From WLMZ01 sp031367435 (GTDB taxonomy: Bacteria > Actinomycetota > Acidimicrobiia > Acidimicrobiales > Ilumatobacteraceae): a stretch of DNA of 64,000 nt. The stretch is taken from assembly GCA_031367435.1 (NCBI GenBank), contig JANLPV010000070.1, positions 1-64,000 of the forward strand, read 5' to 3'. Below the pieces are notes generated by a model, which was not told the DNA's origin, ran no database searches, and saw only the letters and a list, made by a program, of their open reading frames with translations. Below, one piece after another: positions 1 through 7,519 of this stretch. Positions within the stretch are counted from its first letter, which is position 1, and each line of letters begins with the position of its first letter. Made by a program: the position numbers and the translations under genes.

Positions 1-1
1 C

Positions 2-1822
2 AGCCCAACTGGTCCGACTATCACGGCAACACTTCCCCTCACGCCCCGAGCCCCCGTGGCCGCAGTCGCGGCAACACCCGACACGGGCACGCACGGCGCT
101 CCAGCTATCTTGGCGGGTTCGATTTCTCCGGCGATCAGCGCTTCACCGGACGTCCCTCCAGCCGACATTGCCGCCACGATCTTCACTCCCTTCGTTGCTC
201 AAGGCTCGATACAGGCAGGAACCCCTGCCGTTGCCGCCGTGCCGCCAGCCGATATTCCTGCCGTGCCCGATACCTTCGTAGCCGGCACTCCAGCGGTCGC
301 TGCAGCACCGGGAACGCAATGCGTGGCCACCAGCTCAGTAATCCCTTGTCTGATTATTGTGGCATCCACCGACCAGACGGTGGCCTTGGCTCTACCTGCG
401 GTGAACGTCGCATCAGTTTCGGTGCTCGGCCGGGTGGGCCTCTATAACCCTCTTACAGGCAACGGCGTCTGCAACCCGTCAAGCCTGACGGCAGCGCCGA
501 GTACCTGTCCGGCTGCGCGAATCTCGACTCCAACAGAGCCGTACCCATTTGTTGTCGCAGGAGCTGGATTCATACCGAATTCGAACAGTGCTGAGCTCAT
601 CGCCCTGATGCAGATCGGGACTGGAGTTCCATTGGTTGGAGACAACTTCAGCACCATAACCGAGAAGGTTTGCCCGGGCGCTGCCGATGTCGGATGCCTC
701 GGCGGTGTTGCCGACGCCGACCCAGCAAACCCAACGCGGATCGATGCCAGCGGCAACTTCGTTGGGACACTCTCGATTGCTTCCTCAGGTGGCATCGCGC
801 CCGGCGACCAGTTCCTGCAAGTTACCAGCGTCCATTTTGTGTTCACAGGAGACATCTGCGGCGCCGGCTATACCGCCGTGGCGCTAGGAGTTTGTGCCAC
901 TACGCAAATCCAGTACGCGGCGCTGAGAGTGCTCGGCACGCCAACTGACCCTACCTTTACGCCGGGCTCTGGAGCTCCAGGAACCATCGGCGGCCTCAGC
1001 GGTAGCGATTACGAGCCTCGCGCCTTCGTGACAATTCAGCGTCGCGACCTCGCGGGCCAACCGTTCGGACCCGCGCTGACCACCGTGACCGACGGTGTTG
1101 GCAACCTCAGCTTCACCTTCGCAGCTGCGGCCCTCGACCTTCCGGTAACCGACGTTGTCATCACCGTTGTTGATTCAGCGTTCGGCGCGACAACGTTTAC
1201 ATCGGCCCCAGTTGTCATCAACAGGCAGGCCGCCATTGCCTTCTGTCTGGCCGCCTCAACCTGTAACGCCGGTCAAATCGTGACCGCAGCCGTGTCGACT
1301 CGCAACGTCGAACTGCTCACGGGCGACGCTGTGGTTAACATTCCATCACTAGATCTGAGCACTATCGACGTCCAGGACCCATTGACCTGGTACCCGGTCA
1401 GCCCACCAGCCACCATCAACCAAGTCATCATCAACGACATGCGCGGCGCCAACACAGGGTTTGTGGTGACTGGCTCGGCTGCCGACCTCGTTGGTGCCAA
1501 AGCGGCGACGAACCGTATTCCGTCCGCCGATGTGTTCGTTGCCCTGAACAGCATCTTTTGCGACAAGTACCTCGGTGCCGCTGATGGCAGCCAACCGGTT
1601 GGAAATCTCTCCGTTGGTCTGACATCTGACCCGCATTCGAACATCGCCGGGGCATCACCCCTCACTGACGGCACGCAGGAGTTCTGCATGTTGACCCCGG
1701 ACGCGGCCGGGCAGGCTGGTGGCATGTTCAAGCTGAATGCCGCGCTCCAAGTCGCTGGCAGACCAATCACAGCAGTCGATGATTACACTGGCCTGCTAGT
1801 TATCACCATTACCGGAAACTGA
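2..1822 (+). CDS. Large exported surface protein, 5' end outside the window
   Basis: The frame is open from the first bases of the window, so the N-terminus and start are missing; about 606 residues are visible before TGA. The first ~110 residues are Ala/Pro/Val-rich low complexity with a repeated AGTPAVAA element. The rest has beta-strand-rich composition and paired cysteines about 10 residues apart, as in extracellular proteins. A stretch near the middle (GTIGGLSGSDYEPR followed by a DGVGNLSF turn) resembles Ig-like or neocarzinostatin-like sandwiches of actinobacterial surface proteins. There is no C-terminal membrane anchor. Two membrane-anchored surface-protein genes follow on the same strand after 94 bp, so a joint cell-envelope role is inferred. 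I do not recognise a named family. Confidence 0.75.
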   Translation, partial: SPTGPTITATLPLTPRAPVAAVAATPDTGTHGAPAILAGSISPAISASPDVPPADIAATIFTPFVAQGSIQAGTPAVAAVPPADIPAVPDTFVAGTPAVAAAPGTQCVATSSVIPCLIIVASTDQTVALALPAVNVASVSVLGRVGLYNPLTGNGVCNPSSLTAAPSTCPAARISTPTEPYPFVVAGAGFIPNSNSAELIALMQIGTGVPLVGDNFSTITEKVCPGAADVGCLGGVADADPANPTRIDASGNFVGTLSIASSGGIAPGDQFLQVTSVHFVFTGDICGAGYTAVALGVCATTQIQYAALRVLGTPTDPTFTPGSGAPGTIGGLSGSDYEPRAFVTIQRRDLAGQPFGPALTTVTDGVGNLSFTFAAAALDLPVTDVVITVVDSAFGATTFTSAPVVINRQAAIAFCLAASTCNAGQIVTAAVSTRNVELLTGDAVVNIPSLDLSTIDVQDPLTWYPVSPPATINQVIINDMRGANTGFVVTGSAADLVGAKAATNRIPSADVFVALNSIFCDKYLGAADGSQPVGNLSVGLTSDPHSNIAGASPLTDGTQEFCMLTPDAAGQAGGMFKLNAALQVAGRPITAVDDYTGLLVITITGN

Positions 1823-1916
1823 TGACAACTCAATCCACAGTCGATAGACGACGAAACGCACGACGCAAACGGGTACGTGTGCCCGTTCTCGTGCCTCACC
1901 GAGGTAACGCCTAGAT

Positions 1917-3011
1917 ATGCGCTTGATCCAAGACTCTTCAACCTTGCCAGCAACAGGGGGGAACCTGCTAGCTCGTCTCGTTGCAGCCCTGAGTATCTGC
2001 GCGTCGCTGGCAATTCTCAGTCCCATTCGACCAGCTGCGGCGACGGATTCGGGCGGTGGGCTCAGCATCGCGCCAGTATCAGCAAATCCCACCGGCGGCG
2101 TCACCAACCGCTCGACCTTTCAGTACAAGCTTGACCCTGGTGCCAAGCAGGCAGACGCAGTAGTCGTTTCAAACCTCAGCAATGAGGACAAGACCGTCGT
2201 GGTCTACATTGCCAACGCGTTCACTACAACCGGTGGGCTTCTCGGCGTGAGATCAAACGATCAAGCCAAATCCGGTCCTGTGGAATGGTTGAAATTCACT
2301 ACACAGTTGCCCAATAACAAGTTCACGCTCAAGGCGCTCACCAGTCTCACCATTCCGTTCCTGATCACGATTCCTCCAAATGCCCCACCAGGTGACTACG
2401 CGTTCGGAATCGCCGTTGCGCCAGATTCAGTGGAGGTCACCCCTTCAGACGGCAAGAACACAGTTCAGATCTTGCAAGCCGCAGCATCGTTGGTTGAATT
2501 ACGCGTCGCTGGACCGCTCATCCCGATTGTGCGCGTGGGCAGTCTCCGGGTCTTCTCCGTACCGAAACTCATTCCCGGATTTATCGACGGCTCGACCAAG
2601 GTCACCTTCGAGGTGGTTAACGTTGGCAACCAACGTATCGATGCGGTCATCCACCTCACCGAACGCAACATGTTCAATGGCCTGATTCATCAAGAGCCCG
2701 AAATCAAGCTTGGCAATCTGTTGCCCGGTTCGCGAGTGACGCTCACTCGATCTTGGGACAACACTCCCTATATCAAGGGATCTGTCAAGGTCGATATCAG
2801 ATCCGGCACGTCGATAAATGTTTCGCGATCTGCCAACTTCTGGAGCGTTTCGTGGCGCACCTTTGTGGCTCCAGCGATCATCGTCGCAGCATTCTTCATT
2901 ATCCGCTGGCGAATCCGGCGACGTCGCCGAAACCGAGACGCGGCCGATCTAGCTGCGCTTGAGGCGATCACAAGGCCAGAACGGCCGACGTCGGTGGTCG
3001 GCCGGTCGTGA
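1917..3011 (+). CDS. DUF916-like membrane-anchored surface protein
   Basis: A 364-residue protein. It has an N-terminal signal sequence (hydrophobic around residues 19-38, ending PAAA), then about 270 residues of beta-sandwich. The motif order GLSIAPVSANP, LDPGAKQADAVVVSN and PPNAPPGDYAFGI fits the DUF916/WxL-binding type of surface protein, which in Firmicutes bridges wall proteins to the membrane. One transmembrane helix (~316-332) is followed by an Arg-rich stop-transfer sequence and a short cytoplasmic tail. The start is ATG at 1917. Its stop overlaps the start of the next gene (GTGA), so the two are translationally coupled. The DUF916 assignment comes from motif pattern only, and the function is inferred to be surface attachment or scaffolding. 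Confidence 0.75.
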   Translation: MRLIQDSSTLPATGGNLLARLVAALSICASLAILSPIRPAAATDSGGGLSIAPVSANPTGGVTNRSTFQYKLDPGAKQADAVVVSNLSNEDKTVVVYIANAFTTTGGLLGVRSNDQAKSGPVEWLKFTTQLPNNKFTLKALTSLTIPFLITIPPNAPPGDYAFGIAVAPDSVEVTPSDGKNTVQILQAAASLVELRVAGPLIPIVRVGSLRVFSVPKLIPGFIDGSTKVTFEVVNVGNQRIDAVIHLTERNMFNGLIHQEPEIKLGNLLPGSRVTLTRSWDNTPYIKGSVKVDIRSGTSINVSRSANFWSVSWRTFVAPAIIVAAFFIIRWRIRRRRRNRDAADLAALEAITRPERPTSVVGRS

Positions 3012-4345
3012 AAATCTGGTTTCGGCTGTTGCTTGTTGCAACTTCTCTCTTTATGGGAGTCGGTGTACAACGTGCACAAGCAACAACACCGCCACCACCG
3101 GCCGATCCCGCGGCCACTCTTTTGACCTCCAACGTGTCCATCGGCCAGAAGGTCATCATACGCGGCACTGCATGGCCCTCGGGTAAAGTCAGCGTGCAGG
3201 TGTGCGGCAACAACGGCGTGAATGGGACCGTCGATTGCGACGGCCCCGGCACTCGAAGCTTCGGCATCGGAAGCAGCGGCAAGTTTGCCGGCCAAATTGT
3301 CGTCGGCGCTCCACCAACTCCGTGTCCCTGCGTTGTCCTTGTTGCATCAAATTTCGCCGAACGTGTCGTCATCATCCCGATCACGATCAAGGATCATCCG
3401 ACGCTGGTTGGCACGCCTACCGCCGACCCAAACAAGGGTCTCACGACGCTGAATCTCACGTCGAGTTTTGTCCGAGGAGACTGGTGGCGTGACGCAGTCG
3501 GCATCTCCCCAGCTCGCATCATGACGATCACCATCACCAATACGGGCGGCAACCCCACTGGTGATGGCGTTGTCGACGTCACCGTGGGCAAGGACTCGCC
3601 TGCTACCGGGTTCGCGGCTTCAATCAGTTTCGAATCCCTCGATCCGGGTGAGAGCACCAGCGTCGCGGCCAAGTTCGCCGTCGATTCGTTTGCGTTCGGC
3701 ACCTACAACATGACGGCGCGCGTTACGTCTCCCGCTGCTGGCGGTGAGATCACCGAGCAAACCTCCACGTTCCCCGGCTATCTCCTGGTGCTCTTGATCC
3801 TCATCATCTTGATCATCGACTTGATATGGATGGCGCGAGTTCGCCGTCGCCGGCACCTGTTTGCCACTGCCGAGGCAGCCGCAGCCGCAGCCCGAGCCGA
3901 AAACGCGGCGATCAAGGCCGAGGAGGAAGCTTCCGCTGCGGCCGAAAGGGCCGAGGCGGCCGCAGCTGCGTTGGCGCGCGAAGAGGCCGAGTCCCTCGCC
4001 GCGGCCGAAGCAACCGAAGCGCTGTTGGCGTTGTTGGCCAACGAGAACGCCGGCGCAGGAGTGGATGACCCTCCCGACAACCGTCCCGACGATGAAGTAC
4101 CCGAAGCTACGGCGATCACCGACAGCGAACCACCAGCTACCGAACCACCAGCTGACAATACCGACGATGCATACCCCACAGCAGACACCGAAGCGGAAGC
4201 AACGGCGGAAACGCAAGAAGCGGCAGCTACTGCTGACGAACAAGCATCGCCCGTAACCAGCGAACAAGACCCGCCGGTCGACGCCGACCAAAAGCCAGCA
4301 ACGATCGATTCCTACTTCGATTCGTTGCTCGGCGACAACCCCTGA
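3008..4345 (+). CDS. Membrane-anchored surface protein with neocarzinostatin-like ectodomain and Ala/Glu-rich cytoplasmic tail
   Basis: A 445-residue protein starting with GTG that overlaps the preceding stop. A signal peptide (residues 1-25) precedes an ectodomain with neocarzinostatin-like features: VSIGQKVIIRGTAW, a VQVCG strand, and two cysteine pairs including CPC. A second Ig-like region (~140-255) leads to a strong transmembrane helix (~260-280, LLVLLILIILIIDLIW) and an RVRRRR stop. The C-terminal ~165 residues lie on the cytoplasmic side. They begin with an Ala/Glu/Arg segment likely to form a coiled coil (~285-350) and end in an acidic, Thr/Pro-rich tail. A long cytoplasmic coiled coil on a surface protein suggests an inside-outside link, but this is inference. 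Confidence 0.75.
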   Translation: MKIWFRLLLVATSLFMGVGVQRAQATTPPPPADPAATLLTSNVSIGQKVIIRGTAWPSGKVSVQVCGNNGVNGTVDCDGPGTRSFGIGSSGKFAGQIVVGAPPTPCPCVVLVASNFAERVVIIPITIKDHPTLVGTPTADPNKGLTTLNLTSSFVRGDWWRDAVGISPARIMTITITNTGGNPTGDGVVDVTVGKDSPATGFAASISFESLDPGESTSVAAKFAVDSFAFGTYNMTARVTSPAAGGEITEQTSTFPGYLLVLLILIILIIDLIWMARVRRRRHLFATAEAAAAAARAENAAIKAEEEASAAAERAEAAAAALAREEAESLAAAEATEALLALLANENAGAGVDDPPDNRPDDEVPEATAITDSEPPATEPPADNTDDAYPTADTEAEATAETQEAAATADEQASPVTSEQDPPVDADQKPATIDSYFDSLLGDNP

Positions 4346-4421
4346 CCACCGAATTCGCCCAACTGCGGATGGGTTCACGCCCAATGCCGACCCCGTGAAC
4401 GGAATTCTTTGCGAAACTGGT

Positions 4422-4458
4422 GGGCACGACGGGGCGCGAACCCGGGACCTCCACCGTA
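4422..4458 (-). repeat. Displaced copy of the tRNA-Val 3' part (att-like direct repeat)
   Basis: This 37-bp stretch matches the 3' part of the tRNA-Val gene (6741-6777) in the same orientation with a single mismatch (ggggcgcg against ggggctcg). It covers the acceptor 3' strand, T arm, variable loop and part of the anticodon stem. Unlike the intact gene, the copy is followed on the minus strand by CCA. It ends inside the anticodon-arm region, so it is not a functional tRNA. Integrative elements that enter tRNA 3' ends leave exactly this arrangement, and the two copies bracket two toxin-antitoxin pairs and a recombinase remnant. The left flank carries gtgaacggaattctt, which recurs at 5428-5442. 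Confidence 0.8.
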
Positions 4459-4514
4459 TAACCGGCGTTCGGGGACGCGCCGGAATGGGCCTGCCGCAGT
4501 CCGGGGTTGTTGAC

Positions 4515-4952
4515 TCAGGCGTCGTCGTGGGGCTGGAGAGGGTTGGACACATCGAGCCCGCGGTGTTGCGCGGCTGACAGCAGATGGGAGTCGGCGGTGG
4601 CGACCACGGTGGCTTTGCTGGCGAGCACTGCCGCTAGGTGAACGGCGTCGTAGCCACGCAGTCCTTCGAGTTCGGCCAGATCTCCGGCGACTCGCACAAG
4701 TTCGGTAGTGACCGGTACCACGTCGAGCTGAGACCAGAGCGTGTCGAGTTCCGCCTTAGCGGTCGACAGTTCGTCGGAGTCGAGGCGGCCACCGCGACGT
4801 GCCGACGCGAGCGCTGCTCGCGCTTCGGCGTAACCGATCTCAGCGCACACCACGAAGTCGGACTCGAGCCACAATCGCTGCGCCGGTTCCGTACCGACTT
4901 CGTCGTCGACGAGCAGCTTGAGCAGCACCGAGGTGTCGATGTAGGTGATCAC
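4515..4952 (-). CDS. vapC: VapC-family PIN-domain ribonuclease toxin
   Basis: A 145-residue PIN domain covering the whole protein. The acidic metal-binding residues expected for a Mg-dependent RNase are present: D6 (YIDTSVLL), E43 (YAEARAAL), D102 (GYDAVHLA) and D121 (TADSHLL). VapC toxins cleave specific tRNAs or rRNA and are neutralised by the cognate antitoxin. The start is GTG and overlaps the stop of the antitoxin gene by 4 bp (GTGA), the usual coupled layout. It lies within the tRNA-Val-bounded island. The family call is secure; the RNA target cannot be read from the sequence. Confidence 0.93.
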   Translation of the reverse strand: MITYIDTSVLLKLLVDDEVGTEPAQRLWLESDFVVCAEIGYAEARAALASARRGGRLDSDELSTAKAELDTLWSQLDVVPVTTELVRVAGDLAELEGLRGYDAVHLAAVLASKATVVATADSHLLSAAQHRGLDVSNPLQPHDDA

Positions 4953-5242
4953 TGTCGTTGCTGTGCGACGAGTGTCTCGAGCGGGTCACCCGGCGTGAGC
5001 TTCACTCGCCGCGACGGGAGGCGGCGCCGAGTGGCCGGCGCCGGGCGCACGATCCCGGCCTCAATCAGCGCCGCTCGGCGATCGGCATCCGGGGCTGTGG
5101 CCGCAAGTCGGGCGATCGGTCGGCCGTGTTCGGTGATGGTGATTTCCTCGCCCGCCTTGACCCGATCGAGATAGCCACTCAGATGGTTCTTGAGCTCGCG
5201 CACGCCGACAGAGGCTCCACCTCGTGATGTAGCTTCACTCAT
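4949..5242 (-). CDS. vapB: VapB/Phd-YefM-type antitoxin
   Basis: A 97-residue protein from ATG at 5242 (MSEATSRG). This start is preferred because an upstream in-frame start would add 24 residues outside the family. The N-terminal half carries the Phd/YefM pattern VGVRELKNHLSGYLDRV, with ITITEHGRPIARL, which forms the dimeric DNA-binding fold. The Arg/Pro-rich C-terminus would wrap the toxin. The gene precedes and overlaps vapC, so the pair would be co-transcribed and autorepressed, as is known for such modules. The promoter should lie just upstream of 5242; no clear operator was identified by eye. Confidence 0.9.
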   Translation of the reverse strand: MSEATSRGGASVGVRELKNHLSGYLDRVKAGEEITITEHGRPIARLAATAPDADRRAALIEAGIVRPAPATRRRLPSRRVKLTPGDPLETLVAQQRQ

Positions 5243-5452
5243 GACAGCATTGTAGCCGCAAATCGACCTGGGTGAACGCAGTATCCCCGAAGTGCCGTTG
5301 GTGGGCCACCCCAACAGCCCAGTCAGGCGACCACTCTCAGCGGCCGAATGGCCATCAGTGGGCAGGCAGGTCCAGATGGCCGCCAGTGGGCAGATTCACC
5401 TGTCCGCCGACAACCGTATCTGTCGTGGTGAACGGAATTCTTCGTCAATCTG
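5243..5452. other. Non-coding island segment with degenerate repeats
   Basis: No convincing gene is visible. Two imperfect copies of ATGGCC-NN-CAGTGGGCAG start at 5348 and 5376, 28 bp apart. The motif gtgaacggaattctt at 5428-5442, followed by aatctggtgg, also flanks the displaced tRNA-Val fragment near 4396. On the minus strand the sequence past this motif reads as a CCA-ending tail (ccctaaggtccacca), suggestive of another tRNA 3'-end remnant, but it does not fold as a T arm. The stretch reads as scar tissue from past insertions. Confidence 0.4.
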
Positions 5453-5656
5453 GTGGACCTTAGGGGACGGCTTTCAAACCCAGCTCCCCGACCGGTACAA
5501 CGCCGACTCGGCCGCTCCAAGGTCGAGAAATTGGCAGCCGAATACAAGGCAGGCAGGTCGCTGCGGTTCGTCGCCGCCTTCTTCGGTGTCGACGCAACGA
5601 CTGTGCGCCGAGAGCTGCACCGAGTTGGCGTGACGATCCGCGCCCGACGCGGCTAG
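5453..5656 (+). pseudogene. Serine-recombinase C-terminal helix-turn-helix remnant
   Basis: An open frame of 67 residues. The last ~45 residues (LGRSKVEKLAAEYKAGRS, then VAAFFGVDATTVRREL and RGVTIR-like basic end) match the helix-turn-helix tail of resolvase/invertase-type serine recombinases. The catalytic N-terminal domain with the nucleophilic Ser is absent, and upstream sequence gives no in-frame continuation of it. It is probably a decayed fragment of the enzyme that once mobilised this island or a nested element. An independent small DNA-binding protein is possible but less likely. Confidence 0.5.
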
Positions 5657-5848
5657 GCCCCGTGACCCAGCTACCCGTCTCCAGTACAGCCCCGACGGCC
5701 GCGTCTCTGGATAATGACTTACTACCATATTGCATCAAAACAATATTGCGGGTAGGGTGACCGCATCCGAATCGAGTTCCACCCCACCTTCGCCGACCAG
5801 TTCGCCCGCCTTGTCGACGACACCGACACGCTCGAGGTCGCCGGCGAA

Positions 5849-6202
5849 GTGACCGGACTCGTGGCCGCGCTCGAGGAGCACGGGCACCTGATCGAGCACA
5901 CCGACATCAGTCACCCGATCATCATCGCTCGCTACGACATCCACACTCTCCGCCGCACACCACCGAACGAGATCTGTCCCTACGCCGACGAGCCACCGGT
6001 CATCCGGATCTTCTACGCCTGGTTCACCGACACCGCCAACAACGTGGAGTTCCCGGTCGTGTTCGAGATGGGCGACAAGTCGCTCAGCCCAACCCCGAAC
6101 CAGTGGTACCCACCCATCATCAACCGGATCGAAGCACAGACCATCCCGAACTGGGAGCGAACCCATCCCACCCATCAGGCACGGATCAGGAGAACACGAT
6201 GA
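5849..6202 (+). CDS. HigB/Gp49-like (RelE superfamily) toxin, start uncertain
   Basis: 117 residues from GTG at 5849. The C-terminal two thirds fit the Gp49-like/HigB pattern: IRIFYAWF core strand, then FEMGDKS and a WYPPIINR helix. Family-like sequence continues upstream in the same frame (RIRIEFHPTFADQF, from about 5762), but between the in-frame stop at 5753 and 5849 there is no ATG, GTG or TTG. Either a rare start such as ATC at 5765 is used, or a small indel destroyed the original start; a GTG at 5757 is out of frame. The stop overlaps the antitoxin start (ATGA). HigB toxins cleave mRNA on the ribosome. An AT-rich stretch at 5722-5750 probably holds the promoter. Confidence 0.65.
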   Translation: MTGLVAALEEHGHLIEHTDISHPIIIARYDIHTLRRTPPNEICPYADEPPVIRIFYAWFTDTANNVEFPVVFEMGDKSLSPTPNQWYPPIINRIEAQTIPNWERTHPTHQARIRRTR

Positions 6203-6603
6203 CCAAGCGAACCACCCCCACCATTCCCGAACCCGACCACACCGCCGACGACTACGCGACCGCGAACGAGACCGTGGCCACAGCCAGGAAACGGCTTCGA
6301 GTGAATCCATCCGCGCAAGCGGCGTCCGATCGGGTGACGCAACTGGCGAACGAGATCGCCAGCCGTCGTGTCCACACGCTGGCTGCGTTGCGCAAGGCTT
6401 GCGAGCTAACCCAGGTCCAGATCGCCGAAACGCTCGGCATCGGGCAAGGCGACGTTTCCAAACTGGAGCAACGGCCGAACCTGATGCTGCAAACACTCGC
6501 CCGATACATCGAAGCAACCGGCGGCCGACTGCGGGTCGTTGCCGAGTACGGCGACGACCGCGTCGAGATCGAGCTCAGCGAACTCTCTGGCACGTCAGCG
6601 TGA
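6199..6603 (+). CDS. HigA-like XRE-family antitoxin
   Basis: 134 residues from ATG at 6199, which overlaps the toxin stop. The N-terminal ~50 residues are a charged linker. Residues ~55-115 form an XRE/Cro helix-turn-helix (LRKACELTQVQIAETLGIGQ, then GDVSKLEQR), followed by ATGGRLRVVAEYGD, typical of HigA-type antitoxins paired with Gp49-like toxins. Toxin-first order is the hallmark of higBA and opposite to the vapBC pair on this island. The protein would neutralise the upstream toxin and repress the shared promoter. The repressor role is family knowledge. Confidence 0.85.
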   Translation: MTKRTTPTIPEPDHTADDYATANETVATARKRLRVNPSAQAASDRVTQLANEIASRRVHTLAALRKACELTQVQIAETLGIGQGDVSKLEQRPNLMLQTLARYIEATGGRLRVVAEYGDDRVEIELSELSGTSA

Positions 6604-6690
6604 GCCACCGATCGGCGCAGTGATCAGGCCGACATACGGGGTCCTGGAGACAGCGAGTCCGCGAACCCTTCGTCCTCTCTTTCAAACCCA

Positions 6691-6738
6691 GCCCTGAACA
6701 GGGCAAAGGCGCCCGATTGTTGTCGCATCGCAACAATC
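6691..6738. terminator. Hairpins between higA and the tRNA-Val 3' end
   Basis: Two perfect inverted repeats: GCCCTG-AA-CAGGGC at 6691-6704 and GATTGTTG-N8-CAACAATC at 6715-6738. The second lies directly past the 3' end of tRNA-Val on the minus strand and could stop or process the tRNA transcript. The first could serve the antitoxin transcript. Neither has a clear U-tract. Confidence 0.4.
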
Positions 6739-6740
6739 AG

Positions 6741-6814
6741 TGGGCACGACGGGGCTCGAACCCGGGACCTCCACCGTGTCATGGTGGCGCTCTAACCAAC
6801 TGAGCTACGCGCCC
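6741..6814 (-). tRNA. tRNA-Val (anticodon GAC)
   Basis: A 74-nt cloverleaf on the minus strand. The acceptor GGGCGCG pairs with CGTGCCC (one G-U pair), discriminator A, D arm GCTC...GAGC, anticodon stem CCACC/GGTGG with loop ATGACAC (anticodon GAC, valine), and T loop TTCGAGC. CCA is not encoded. Its 3' part is duplicated at 4422-4458, marking it as an integration target for the island to its left. The T stem has one mismatched closing pair. Confidence 0.95.
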
Positions 6815-6944
6815 GCAAGACTTGAAAGCCAACCGTTTCGGCCGCTTCCGCACTTACAGCGAGCAGAACTATATCAGCTGTTTGTGGTGACGCCGTGCCC
6901 TGCTGTCTACGCTGAGGCGCACCACCAGAACCGAGGAGATGTAG

Positions 6945-7511
6945 ATGTTGGCAGCGTTCCTCGTGAGCTTTGGTGTGATCTTCGTCGCCGAACTCGGCGA
7001 CAAATCACAACTCATGGCGTTGGCCTTTGCCACCCGGTACAAGACGATGCCAGTGATGATCGGCATTACGGTTTCGACCGCGCTCGTTCACGCGGTGTCG
7101 GTCTTCGTCGGTGCAGTCGTGGGCGCGGCTTTGCCCACACGGGCCATCACGATTGTCGCCGCTGTTGCGTTCATCGCGTTCGGCCTTTGGACGTTGCGCG
7201 GCGACAAACTCACCGAGGACGACGAAGAGCGCGCCGCTCGGCCGGCGCGCAACACGATCCTCACCGTCGGATTCGTATTCTTCCTGGCTGAGCTGGGCGA
7301 CAAGACGATGCTTGCCACCATCACTCTGGCAACTCGTTACGGCGTGATCGGCACGTGGATCGGCTCAACCCTGGGGATGGTTGTGGCCGATGGGTTGGCG
7401 ATCGTGGTTGGTCGGATGTTGGGTGCCCGCCTGCCCGAGCGCGCGATCCGCATTGGTGCAGCGACATCGTTCTTCATCTTCGCCGCGATCATGCTCGTCG
7501 AAGCGATTTGA
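6945..7511 (+). CDS. GDT1/TMEM165 (UPF0016) family cation exporter
   Basis: 188 residues, almost entirely membrane-embedded, with about six helices. It has the two-fold E-x-G-D-(K/R)-(S/T) signature: AELGDKSQ at ~15-22 and AELGDKTM at ~114-121. These acidic motifs line the transport path in the family, whose characterised bacterial members export Mn2+ (MneA) and whose eukaryotic members exchange Ca2+/Mn2+ for H+. A good Shine-Dalgarno (gaggag) precedes ATG at 6945. It converges on hemW with an 8-bp gap. The substrate here is inferred, but Mn2+ is the best guess. Confidence 0.92.
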   Translation: MLAAFLVSFGVIFVAELGDKSQLMALAFATRYKTMPVMIGITVSTALVHAVSVFVGAVVGAALPTRAITIVAAVAFIAFGLWTLRGDKLTEDDEERAARPARNTILTVGFVFFLAELGDKTMLATITLATRYGVIGTWIGSTLGMVVADGLAIVVGRMLGARLPERAIRIGAATSFFIFAAIMLVEAI

Positions 7512-7519
7512 TCGCTGGG

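Noticed and set aside
4395..4577. Small plus-strand frame containing GARTRDLHRITG
   Set aside because: Translation of the displaced tRNA fragment; not a gene.
5456..5490. Second possible tRNA 3'-end remnant
   Set aside because: It ends in a CCA-like tail and shares the gaattcc flank with the real fragment at 4422, but the inner sequence does not form a T arm.
6740..7291. Plus-strand frame beginning MGTTGLEPGTSTVSWW
   Set aside because: This is translation of the tRNA-Val gene followed by a wrong frame of the GDT1-family gene.
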